Both the position numbers and the translations under genes were made by a program. Shown here one piece after another: positions 7,798 to 15,309 of a DNA stretch of 64,000 nucleotides. How positions within the stretch are numbered: the stretch's first letter is position 1; each line of letters begins with the position of its first letter. The notes beneath the pieces are model-generated. The model saw only the letters and a program-made list of their open reading frames with translations. It was not told where the DNA came from and searched no databases. The DNA comes from Xylanibacter brevis ATCC 19188 (lineage in GTDB: Bacteria; Bacteroidota; Bacteroidia; Bacteroidales; Bacteroidaceae), in assembly GCF_000621725.1 (NCBI RefSeq), contig NZ_JHXM01000021.1:1-64000 (forward strand), written 5' to 3'.

Positions 7798-8085
7798 ATG
7801 GAAAAACTTGTATTGATTCAAGCGGTGGGCGCATACGCTGAGCGCCAGTACACACGACAGGACGGCACGCCGGAGTATTATCGTAGTCGTGGTGTGGTGA
7901 TGAAACATGGTGGTGACACTTTCTACGGGGAGATGACGGGCGACCTGGCATCGAAGAACCGTGACACGGAGTATTTTCAGAATCAGCCTTACGTGGTGAA
8001 GGGGTACTGGAAGCATCGCACATGGGGTGAGAACCAGGAACGCCACGAAAACATGTTTTATATCACAGACCTGCAAGCACTTTAG
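7798..8085 (+). CDS. Small conserved protein of unknown function, mobile-module associated
   Basis: A 95-residue protein read from ATG 7798, 13 bp after the KilAC-like gene; an ATG at 7762 would overlap that gene and is less likely. It is beta-rich (LVLIQAVGAYAERQY, YYRSRGVVMKHGGDTFYGEM) and ends YVVKGYWKHRTWGENQERHE. The pattern could fit an OB-fold single-strand-binding-type protein, but this is a guess. It probably shares a transcript with the preceding gene. Confidence 0.65.
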   Translation: MEKLVLIQAVGAYAERQYTRQDGTPEYYRSRGVVMKHGGDTFYGEMTGDLASKNRDTEYFQNQPYVVKGYWKHRTWGENQERHENMFYITDLQAL

Positions 8086-8094
8086 ATTATCGAA

Positions 8095-8147
8095 CCGCCT
8101 ACGGCGGGAAGGTTTCTTCCTCCGCGATTGGAGGCCGCCTACGGCGG
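8095..8147. repeat. Two copies of a CCGCCTACGGCGGG hairpin
   Basis: The 14-mer occurs at 8095-8108 and 8134-8147. Each forms a CCGCC/GGCGG stem with a TAC loop. They open a 490-bp gene-free stretch (8086-8578) that is otherwise REP-like sequence. Confidence 0.8.
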
Positions 8148-8275
8148 GAAATTATATAAAATTTGGTCCAAAATTAAACAGGATTATTTTTTCTATTTGC
8201 GAGGAAGAAATTAAAATGAAAAATTTTGTTTTCAATTTTGAAAAATTTCCCTGCGAAGCAGGCTAAGCTCACAAG

Positions 8276-8384
8276 CTCCCCTCCCTTCAAGGGGAGGGGT
8301 AGGGGTGGGGTCTGTATCTCCATTGGCAGTTAGAACAACACTGACCCCACCCCCAACCCCTCCCCTACATGGGAGGGGAGGGGC
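8276..8384. repeat. Large G/C-tract inverted repeat
   Basis: A C-then-G-rich arm (8276-8312: CTCCCCTCCC...GGGGTGGGGTC) is mirrored by GACCCCACCCCCAACCCC... (8343-8380), with about 30 bp between. Each arm also contains a nested CCCCTCCC/GGGAGGGG hairpin. G-runs could form G-quadruplexes. This type of text looks like an interspersed intergenic element; no gene is present. Confidence 0.8.
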
Positions 8385-8463
8385 TGCGCAAGGTTCAAGC
8401 TAAGGAAACAACCGCACAGGTTGAAAAATTTGACTTCCCCTGTCGGCCGTCGAGCTATAGCTT

Positions 8464-8484
8464 CCCTGCGAAGCAGGCTTTTTA
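8464..8484 (+). terminator. Possible terminator hairpin
   Basis: CCCTGCGAAGCAGG followed by CTTTTTAAC forms a CCTGC/GCAGG stem with a T-run. The same CCCTGCGAAGCAGGCT word is present near 8250, there without a T-run. Confidence 0.5.
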
Positions 8485-8578
8485 ACAATAAACCTTTGAG
8501 TTGAAGTGAGGAGGATATTCTCGAGTAAATGGCCAAAGAATCCGAAACTTCTTCTCGCTTAAAATCAACTCAAAAGAA

Positions 8579-8914
8579 ATGGAAGTTATCATTAAAATCA
8601 AACTGAACGATAGTGTTATTGCCCGCATGAAGAAGGGCGAGTATGTGCAGGGTTCGCTGCACTTTGACGAAAAGACCGGCGAAAAGGCTTTCACCGCCTA
8701 CGCAAGGAAGTCGAGAACAACGGGCTATGTGCCGAGCTACAAGACCATTGCAGAGCTGGAGAACGGATGGCTGAAGGAGACGAAGACGCTCATCATACGG
8801 CGCGAGGCGTTCCAGAAGCGAGTGGGCACGCCACGCATCATGGCGCAGATGGATAGAGGGAACCAGCAGGCAAAGGATGTGCTGATAGATAGGGAAATCA
8901 TCGAATTTTGTTAA
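8579..8914 (+). CDS. Conserved hypothetical protein, mobile-module associated
   Basis: The 111-residue protein (MEVIIKIKLNDSVIARM...) is charged and soluble, with a beta-rich first half and a helical second half (ELENGWLKETKTLIIRREAF). I recognise no family. It ends 17 bp before the VirE_N/DUF3987 gene, so they are likely co-expressed. An inverted repeat, CTTTGAGTTGA at 8494-8504 and TCAACTCAAAAG at 8565-8576, lies just upstream of the ATG and could control expression. Confidence 0.7.
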   Translation: MEVIIKIKLNDSVIARMKKGEYVQGSLHFDEKTGEKAFTAYARKSRTTGYVPSYKTIAELENGWLKETKTLIIRREAFQKRVGTPRIMAQMDRGNQQAKDVLIDREIIEFC

Positions 8915-8931
8915 TGTAGAAAAGAATAATT

Positions 8932-11466
8932 ATGTTTTGCATACAAGATAATCAATATGTTTCCCCAGCGGTGCCAGGCACTTTGGAAAAGCTCAACGAG
9001 GTGCTAGACTCGCCAAGGGTGAAGTGGAAGATAAGGACGATACGTAGCGTCAGACAGCCAGGAGCCATCGAGCAATGGGCAAAGGACTCGGACTTTCAGA
9101 AGTTCTGCCTGAAAGAGGCGGGAAAGAAGAAAACGGGCGAGGCTTTCATGGCGCTGAGCAGCGAGGATAAGCTGGCACGATGGGCTACGGCACTGAAGGA
9201 GAGTTTGCCACCTCTGATATTCGGTGCCCGCGACTTTGACGAGACCCCGCTGAAGAAAGACCCCACGCGCAAGATGAAACGCAGGGTGCTGGCTGGCATT
9301 CGCCTGAGCGGACTGTTTATGTTTGACGTGGACCATGTGGACAACCCGCATGAGATCTTTGAACGTACACAGGTGGAAGGCTTCCCGTGGGATGTGGTGA
9401 TGGCACATAAGACCTCGTCGGGAAAGGGACTCAGACTGGTGTGTAAGGCTAGGGTGGAGGTAGGCAACATTGCCGACAACCAGATAGAGCTGGCACAGGC
9501 GCTGGGCGTGAAGGCAGATGCCAGTTGTATAGATGCATCGAGAATCTCTTATGCTCCCATGCGAGAGGATGTGTATTTCCTTAATGAACAGGAACTACTG
9601 AACTATTATAATGAGGCGTTTGACAAAACCTTTAGCGAGGCTTATCGTAGTGGTCATACAGAGCCTACAAAGAAAACACACAGTTTCGAAGAAATAAAAG
9701 AGATAACTAAAAAAGATGAAACACGAAAAGAATCAGACAACCGCCTTCAGTCGGAAGGAGAAGGAGGATACCTCTATCATGGCGTTGAATACGCCAAAAT
9801 CTGCGAAGCGTGGCAGGCCGCGCAAGGTGGAGCCCCTGCCTCGGGAGATCGCCACCGAACAATGTTGCAGCTGGCTCTCGACCTTAGGTATATCTGCGAC
9901 AACCAGCCTGAAATGGTCGACAGAGTGCTTAGACTGTGTGGATTTGTGCAGGACGTCATCCGCGAGCGAGGCGACAAGGAAGTCACCGACATTGCTCATA
10001 CGGCTTGTGAGCGAAAACTATACAAGGACATCCCCAAGAGGATGCAAGGGGTGCTTGAAAGTGTGGGTATTCATGCAGGCAAGTCCGAGGCAGCTGCAAA
10101 GCCTGTGGGAGCTGTTGAGGTGCCTTACGAACAGTTCGCTGCGCGGCTGGAACCTCTCCTTTGCGCCCCTTATGCGGAAGCCTGCAAGGGAGTGAGCAGA
10201 CACAACTGGCTGGGGGCGGTGATGGCCTCGGGGGCCATGTACTGTACGCTGATGACGCGTTGCTGGTATAAGCACTTCAACGGGGCGCGCCAAAGGATGA
10301 ACCCGCAGGTATTGATTATTGGTGACCCCGCCAGCGGAAAGAGCTTTGCCAAGGACCTGGACGACCAGATTATGTGTGCCATGAGGGCGCAGGACGAGGA
10401 GGTGCGTGCGCAGGAGACGCGCTACAAGCAGGAACAGAAGAAGCGTGGCACCAGCTCGAAAGCGCAGAAGCAGGACGCACTGGTGGAGCCTGAGGGTATG
10501 ATACGCTATCTGCCCACGAAGACTTCTAACAACATCTTCTTCCGACGCCTGAAGAGGGCCAAGGAGGTGGTGGATGGCGAGGTGCTGCCCATGCATCTTT
10601 ATATGTTTGACTCAGAGCTCGACTCTTCCATCTCGGCACAGAGCGGAGGCGCATGGATAGGCAAGCACGACCTAGAGCTGAAGGCTTTCCATAATGAGCT
10701 CTCGGGTGTGGACTATGCCAATGGCGACTCAATCAACGACATCCTGCCTGTGTATTGGAACAGCGTCACCACGGGTACCCAGATATCGCTCTACAAGAAG
10801 TTCACCATGCGTAACATCAACGATGGTCTTTGCTCGCGTGTGGCAATCTTCCAAATGGAGGTGGCGCGCTATCAGATGGTGAAGAAAAAGATGGTGGACT
10901 GGCAGGCTAACGAGGCACTGAAACAATGGGGCTTCCGCTTCGAACAGCTACATGGCGAATTGCCTCTGGAACGTCTCACCGACCATGTGTATGAGCTCTG
11001 CGAGCTATCGGCACAGGAGGCAGAGGCTGCCGATGACCACGTGCTGGACTATCTGAGAAAGCGTGCCGTGTTCTATGCCACCTGGCTCACCGTGCCCCGC
11101 ATCATTGGTCGGCAGTATGAGCAGTATAAGAAGACGGGACAGCTCGATATCAGCGACGACGACCTGAGGTTCTCCACGCTTATCTATGATGCCGTGATCT
11201 ATTTCCAAGACCATTTCTTCGGGCAGATGCTGCAGGACTCATGGGACAACGCAGCCCGCGAGTTTGTGCCACGCAGAAAGAATTCGAGGAATGCCGATGC
11301 CTACAGAGATTTGCCCGAGACATTCTTAATTAATGATGTGATGGTCGTGCTTGACATTGAAAAAGATGCAGCGCATAAGCAATGTCAGCGTTGGCTTAAA
11401 CATGGATTCGTAGAGCGCGTGAAGCAGGGCAAATACAAGAAGGTCGTCAAGGAAATCATGAGTTAG
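8932..11466 (+). CDS. VirE_N (BT4734-like) / DUF3987 primase-helicase-like protein
   Basis: This 844-residue protein has an N-terminal BT4734-like/VirE_N domain with GLFMFDVDHVD around 128-137; the DxD pair recalls primase-polymerase catalytic acids. A linker of ~100 residues follows. The DUF3987 half contains a Walker A GDPASGKS at 464-471 and a Walker B-like LYMFDSELD. Such two-part proteins are common on Bacteroidota mobile elements and resemble the replication primase-helicases of phages and satellites. It sits between small module genes and a P5-like protein. DNA replication of the module is the likely role, by inference. Confidence 0.85.
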   Translation: MFCIQDNQYVSPAVPGTLEKLNEVLDSPRVKWKIRTIRSVRQPGAIEQWAKDSDFQKFCLKEAGKKKTGEAFMALSSEDKLARWATALKESLPPLIFGARDFDETPLKKDPTRKMKRRVLAGIRLSGLFMFDVDHVDNPHEIFERTQVEGFPWDVVMAHKTSSGKGLRLVCKARVEVGNIADNQIELAQALGVKADASCIDASRISYAPMREDVYFLNEQELLNYYNEAFDKTFSEAYRSGHTEPTKKTHSFEEIKEITKKDETRKESDNRLQSEGEGGYLYHGVEYAKICEAWQAAQGGAPASGDRHRTMLQLALDLRYICDNQPEMVDRVLRLCGFVQDVIRERGDKEVTDIAHTACERKLYKDIPKRMQGVLESVGIHAGKSEAAAKPVGAVEVPYEQFAARLEPLLCAPYAEACKGVSRHNWLGAVMASGAMYCTLMTRCWYKHFNGARQRMNPQVLIIGDPASGKSFAKDLDDQIMCAMRAQDEEVRAQETRYKQEQKKRGTSSKAQKQDALVEPEGMIRYLPTKTSNNIFFRRLKRAKEVVDGEVLPMHLYMFDSELDSSISAQSGGAWIGKHDLELKAFHNELSGVDYANGDSINDILPVYWNSVTTGTQISLYKKFTMRNINDGLCSRVAIFQMEVARYQMVKKKMVDWQANEALKQWGFRFEQLHGELPLERLTDHVYELCELSAQEAEAADDHVLDYLRKRAVFYATWLTVPRIIGRQYEQYKKTGQLDISDDDLRFSTLIYDAVIYFQDHFFGQMLQDSWDNAAREFVPRRKNSRNADAYRDLPETFLINDVMVVLDIEKDAAHKQCQRWLKHGFVERVKQGKYKKVVKEIMS

Positions 11467-11468
11467 GT

Positions 11469-11646
11469 GAAGAATTGAAGAATTGAAAAATTGAAGAATT
11501 GAAGAATTGAAAAATTGAAGAATTCTTGGCAGAGCCAAGCGGCGAAGCCGAGCGGAAAAATTGAAGAATTGAAAAATTGAAGAATTGAAAAATTGAAGAA
11601 TTCTTGGCAGAGCCAAGCGGCGAAGCCGAGCGGAAAAATTGAAGAT
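11469..11646. repeat. Tandem AT-rich repeat array with two GC hairpin copies
   Basis: Short GAAGAATT/GAAAAATT units alternate over ~175 bp. Inserted twice is an identical ~31-bp segment beginning CTTGGCAGAGCCAAG and ending GGCGAAGCCGAGCGG; it can form CTTGGC/GCCAAG and CGGC/GCCG hairpins. The larger period is ~85 bp. It separates the DUF3987 gene from the P5-like gene. No gene is present inside. Confidence 0.85.
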
Positions 11647-11647
11647 T

Positions 11648-12067
11648 ATGTTACCAAGAGGAATCAGAAATAATAATCCTTTGAACATTCGCCGTTCTAA
11701 GGATAAGTGGCAGGGCTTGAGAGCCCAGCAGACAGACACTGCGTTCTGTCAGTTTGAAACAATGGCGTATGGCTGGCGCGCAGCCTTCGTGCTGCTCACA
11801 CGTACGTACTACCACACGTATCGGCTGTTTACCATCCGAAACATTATCAGGCGGTGGGCGCCGCCAGGCGAGAACAATACGGAGGCGTATATCCGCAATG
11901 TGTCGAGACTCACGGGCATAGACCCCAACGAGCCTCTGGGCATACCGAGCGACAAGCCGGGACGCTGGATAGCCTTAGGTCTCGCGATGGCGATGCAGGA
12001 GAATGGTAGCGATGCCACACTAGACACCTTCGCCGTGTTGCAGGGGTGGGAGATGAGGATGGAGTGA
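11648..12067 (+). CDS. Phage structural protein P5-like / lysozyme-type protein
   Basis: The 139-residue protein starts at ATG 11648 (MLPRGIRNNNPLNIRRS). GIRNNNPLNIR...W.G followed by QFETMAYGWRAAFVLLTRTYY, WAPPGENNTEAYIRNVSRLTG matches the small 'structural protein P5' family found in Bacteroidota phages and module-like islands, which resembles virion-associated peptidoglycan hydrolases. No signal peptide is seen. It is the last gene of the S24-to-P5 module; the tRNA-Arg lies 106 bp beyond. Confidence 0.75.
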   Translation: MLPRGIRNNNPLNIRRSKDKWQGLRAQQTDTAFCQFETMAYGWRAAFVLLTRTYYHTYRLFTIRNIIRRWAPPGENNTEAYIRNVSRLTGIDPNEPLGIPSDKPGRWIALGLAMAMQENGSDATLDTFAVLQGWEMRME

Positions 12068-12138
12068 CCCAGCCAGTTTATGCATTTCGGAGGTGGTGAG
12101 TTTACTGCTGGAGATGCTGGATAAAAAAACAGATTAAA

Positions 12139-12172
12139 CGAAGAGAGAGAGACAATAAATGTCTCTCTCTTC
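12139..12172 (-). terminator. Terminator of tRNA-Arg
   Basis: CGAAGAGAGAGAGAC and GTCTCTCTCTTCG form a long stem around AATAAAT. On the minus strand the T-rich TCTGTTTTTTTAT follows about 10 bases beyond the stem, directly downstream of tRNA-Arg. Confidence 0.75.
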
Positions 12173-12173
12173 G

Positions 12174-12247
12174 TGATTCCGTTGGGACTCGAACCCAAGA
12201 CCCACAGCTTAGAAGGCTGTTGCTCTATCCAGCTGAGCTACGGAACC
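12174..12247 (-). tRNA. tRNA-Arg (anticodon TCT)
   Basis: Read on the minus strand the 74-nt gene starts GGTTCCGTAGCTCAGCTGG and ends CGGAATC plus discriminator A. The acceptor stem pairs fully with one G-U. The anticodon arm ACAGC-CTTCTAA-GCTGT gives TCT, decoding AGA. The T arm has GGGTTCGAGTCCC. CCA is not encoded. tRNA-Arg genes are frequent integration sites, and the S24/VirE module ends just past its 3' end. Confidence 0.97.
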
Positions 12248-12321
12248 ATCATTGCAATCAATGGCATACTACCAGATTTTGCGGGTGCAAAGGTAACAAT
12301 ATTTTATGAAACAGCCAAATT

Positions 12322-13119
12322 TTACACACTAAATCTGATGTATGAGCGGTCGTCAAAGGAGTTGTTGCCCTCCATGAATGCTTTTGTGGCCTTGAATTCA
12401 CCAATGTTTAGCGGGTCTGTTTCTTTCTGTTTTGCCAGCTTGGCTTCTGATTCTTCCAGGGTGGGGCAGAGAAACGGATAGCCATCCGAGGCCAGCACAA
12501 TTTCCCATGGGGTAAAGTCGAGTGTGATGATTCTGACTTTGTCTTCGGGAATGCGGAAACCATCGACCACAGCATAAGTGATGTTCTGATTCTTCATCGT
12601 CTGGAGCATGTGTGGGATGATTTGTTGTCTTGCCGTATCTTCGCGAAGGAAGTCGGCATGGGACTTTTCGCTCGTCTTGATGATTTGTGCTCTCTGCTCG
12701 GCAAGTTCTTGCTCGTATGGCTTGGGATTGTCGTAGAACGTGCCGTTTACCAGACACTGGCAGTCGCCCACCATCCATATTTCACGTCGAAGCCGACTGT
12801 AAATGATGACGCTTGCCGTCAGTCTTTCTTCGGGATGCTCTATGAGACGGTCCACCTCAGATTTCTTGTAGTGCTTGAACAGATAATGTGACACGCCCAG
12901 ACAAAACTCATGACAGCTACAATCTTTCTTCATCTTGCCAATATAGCTGGCAATCAGTTTCATGGCATAGCGTCCGTTGGAGTTGAAAAGACTATAGCGT
13001 CGTGTGGTCTTCGAGGTAGAGCCATCGATAACGGCTACAAAATCATCTGTTACGACGATGCCGTCCTCGCTTTTCTTCTTTGGGCTTTTCGCTACGATGG
13101 CCTGTTCTGTTATTGTCAT
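12322..13119 (-). CDS. PP2C-family (PPM-like) protein phosphatase
   Basis: A 265-residue protein is read from ATG 13119. Motifs fit the PPM fold: an early DDFVAVIDGSTSK with a metal-binding Asp, ASVIIYSRLRREIWMVGDCQ (the GD metal motif), and EIVLASDGYP near the C-terminus. It would dephosphorylate Ser/Thr residues or a small phospho-ligand; the substrate is unknown. Its start lies 77 bp inside the end of the upstream YgiQ gene, within a small tandem duplication. It is the last gene of the operon, before tRNA-Arg. Confidence 0.75.
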   Translation of the reverse strand: MTITEQAIVAKSPKKKSEDGIVVTDDFVAVIDGSTSKTTRRYSLFNSNGRYAMKLIASYIGKMKKDCSCHEFCLGVSHYLFKHYKKSEVDRLIEHPEERLTASVIIYSRLRREIWMVGDCQCLVNGTFYDNPKPYEQELAEQRAQIIKTSEKSHADFLREDTARQQIIPHMLQTMKNQNITYAVVDGFRIPEDKVRIITLDFTPWEIVLASDGYPFLCPTLEESEAKLAKQKETDPLNIGEFKATKAFMEGNNSFDDRSYIRFSV

Positions 13120-14998
13120 GATAAGTTGATGTTGTTCTGTTGAAGTCGTGATAGGTTGCCGGCTTGTAACCTCCAGTGTTGGGGAACAACTTGGCAATGA
13201 GGTCTGTGCGACCTATTCGTCTCAGACTTTGCTCAATGCCTCTACGCTCCTCAGGTTTGTACCAAAAGAAGTATTGACGTTGTGCCATTTTCTCCTTAGG
13301 TGTCTTTGCCGAGAATACAGGTTCCAACGTGTAAGGATCGTATCCCGTGTACCAAGTCTCTGTGGCTATGGTCATGGGCGTAGGGGTAAAGTCTTGCACT
13401 TGTTCCAACTGAAAATCAAGTTTCTTGGTGAGAACAGCAAGTTCAGCCATGTCTTCCTCGTGACAACCAGGATGAGAACTAATGAAATAAGGGATGATCT
13501 GCTGGCGGAGGTTGCCTTCTTTATTGATCCTGTCGAAGATGCGCTTAAAGTCTTCAAACTGGCGGAATGATGGTTTGCGCATGAGATAGAGCACCCGGTC
13601 GCTGGTGTGTTCTGGAGCCACTTTCAGACGTCCGCTCACATGATTGCAAATCAATTCACGTGTGTACTCCTGAGTTGATCGGTTGGCTTCTTCATCCTTA
13701 CTTCTGTGCAGCAGCAAGTCGTAGCGAACGCCACTGCCTATGAAGCTTTTCTTGATTCCCGGCAGGGCATCTACAGACTTGTATATGTCAATCAGTTTTG
13801 AATGATTGGTGTCCAGGTTGGGGCATATCTGCGGATGAATGCAACTGGGACGCTTGCATTTCTCACAGGCCTTGATGTTTCGTCCATGCATTCCGTACAT
13901 ATTGGCCGAGGGTCCACCTAAATCGCTGAGATAGCCTTTGAAGTCGGGTTGTTGACAAACCTGTTTCACTTCTTTCAGAATGCTCTCTTTTGAACGGCAG
14001 GCTATAAACTTTCCTTGATGAGCCGATATGGTGCAGAAGGCGCAGCCACCGAAACATCCACGATGAATGTTGACGCTGAACTTAATCATCTCGAAGGCTG
14101 GAATACGCTTTCCTTTGTACTTAGGATGGGGCTGGCGCGTGTAAGGAAGGTCGAAAGACGCATCTATCTCGCCCGTGGTCATGGGCGGATAGGGCGGATT
14201 AACCACAACGTATTTGTTGCCCACCTGCTGAATCAGACGTTGAGCATGCATCATGTTTGACTGCTCTTCGATGTGCTTGTAGTTTTCTGCTTCGGCACGT
14301 TTGTTTCTCAAACATTCCTCGTGCGAGTTCAGTATGATGTCCGAGTCCTGTACACCTCCTTCTATATGCTGCTTATCTGTTAGATATACGGTCTGAGGTA
14401 TGTCTTTGATGTCCTGAATGCTTTGTCCCTGTTCTAATCGTTGTGCTAGTTCAACGATGGGCTTCTCACCCATACCATATATAATAATGTCACCACCAGA
14501 GTCGCACAGAATGCACTTGCGTAGCGAATCCTGCCAGTAGTCGTAGTGGGTGAGACGACGAAGCGAGGCTTCGATGCCACCAAGAACCACGGGAACGTCT
14601 GGATAGATCTCCTTCAGGATCTTTGAATAGACGATAGTTGGATACTCTGGACGCATGTCGTGACGTCCGTCAGGCGAGTAGGCATCTTCAGATCTGAGTC
14701 GTCTGGCTGCGGTATATTTGTTGACCATAGAGTCCATGCAACCAGGCGATATACCAAAGAATAAGCGAGGGCGTCCCAGTTTCTTGAAGTCGCGATAATC
14801 ACCATGCCAGTCGGGTTGTGGCACAATGGCAACTTTATAACCAGCAGCTTCGAGTGTACGCCCAATCACAGCAGCTCCGAACGAAGGGTGATCTACATAA
14901 GCATCACCAGAGAACAAAATGACGTCCACTTCATCCCATCCTCTTAGCTCAAGTTCTTTTTTGGTAGTAGGCAGAAAATCAGTCAGCTGTAGGCTCAT
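13043..14998 (-). CDS. ygiQ: YgiQ-family radical SAM protein
   Basis: The 651-residue protein has the YgiQ layout: an N-terminal B12-binding-like domain (residues ~20-200, FSGDAYVDHPSFGAAVIGR), then a radical SAM core with the 4Fe-4S cysteines in CFGGCAFC (C315, C319, C322), and a conserved C-terminal domain. The reaction of YgiQ is not known. The last ~40 residues are a basic, low-complexity tail with an imperfect internal repeat (YHDFNRTTS / YHDNNRTG). The gene overlaps the upstream 108-aa gene by 20 bp and the downstream phosphatase by 77 bp. Confidence 0.92.
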   Translation of the reverse strand: MSLQLTDFLPTTKKELELRGWDEVDVILFSGDAYVDHPSFGAAVIGRTLEAAGYKVAIVPQPDWHGDYRDFKKLGRPRLFFGISPGCMDSMVNKYTAARRLRSEDAYSPDGRHDMRPEYPTIVYSKILKEIYPDVPVVLGGIEASLRRLTHYDYWQDSLRKCILCDSGGDIIIYGMGEKPIVELAQRLEQGQSIQDIKDIPQTVYLTDKQHIEGGVQDSDIILNSHEECLRNKRAEAENYKHIEEQSNMMHAQRLIQQVGNKYVVVNPPYPPMTTGEIDASFDLPYTRQPHPKYKGKRIPAFEMIKFSVNIHRGCFGGCAFCTISAHQGKFIACRSKESILKEVKQVCQQPDFKGYLSDLGGPSANMYGMHGRNIKACEKCKRPSCIHPQICPNLDTNHSKLIDIYKSVDALPGIKKSFIGSGVRYDLLLHRSKDEEANRSTQEYTRELICNHVSGRLKVAPEHTSDRVLYLMRKPSFRQFEDFKRIFDRINKEGNLRQQIIPYFISSHPGCHEEDMAELAVLTKKLDFQLEQVQDFTPTPMTIATETWYTGYDPYTLEPVFSAKTPKEKMAQRQYFFWYKPEERRGIEQSLRRIGRTDLIAKLFPNTGGYKPATYHDFNRTTSTYHDNNRTGHRSEKPKEEKRGRHRRNR

Positions 14999-15305
14999 TC
15001 ACTTGTTTCTTTTTCCAATCTATATATAGGTTGAGAAGATTCTGCAATCCTATGGCTTTCATGTTGGGATGATAAATCACATCCAGGCATAAGTCGAGTA
15101 GCGCTTTGCTATCTTCGCCGGCACTTGATTCGAGGAGTGAACGAATGTTGAGTCGCAACTTGTCCAGGACCTGTTCATCAACGTAACCATTAGAATCAAT
15201 GAGGTCACGCAATAATTGATACTGTTCTATTGTGGCCAAATGTTGTTCGGTCACCTCAATACTTCTTGTACCAGAAGCGTTAGCTTGTATTTTGTTCATA
15301 ATCAT
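14979..15305 (-). CDS. Conserved hypothetical protein
   Basis: A 108-residue helical protein (start at 15305, or the second ATG at 15299). It is rich in leucine (LRLNIRSLLESS, LLDLCLDVIYHP, LQNLLNLYIDW) and has no signal peptide or metal motif. I recognise no family. The 20-bp overlap with ygiQ and the 4-bp gap after the secreted amidase gene imply translational coupling in the operon. Confidence 0.75.
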   Translation of the reverse strand: MIMNKIQANASGTRSIEVTEQHLATIEQYQLLRDLIDSNGYVDEQVLDKLRLNIRSLLESSAGEDSKALLDLCLDVIYHPNMKAIGLQNLLNLYIDWKKKQVNEPTAD

Positions 15306-15309
15306 AGAT

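Noticed and set aside
8027..8266. Open frame overlapping the 95-aa gene and hairpin region
   Set aside because: It runs in another frame over the end of a better-supported gene and across repeats; codon pattern not protein-like.
6267..12247. Integrative element with att sites at tRNA-Arg
   Set aside because: I found no repeat of the tRNA 3' end to the left and no integrase; the possibility is kept only as a question in the findings.
12322..13197. Longer phosphatase start at 13197
   Set aside because: The extra 26 residues come from the ygiQ tail in another frame and have no phosphatase similarity; ATG 13119 begins just before the conserved region.
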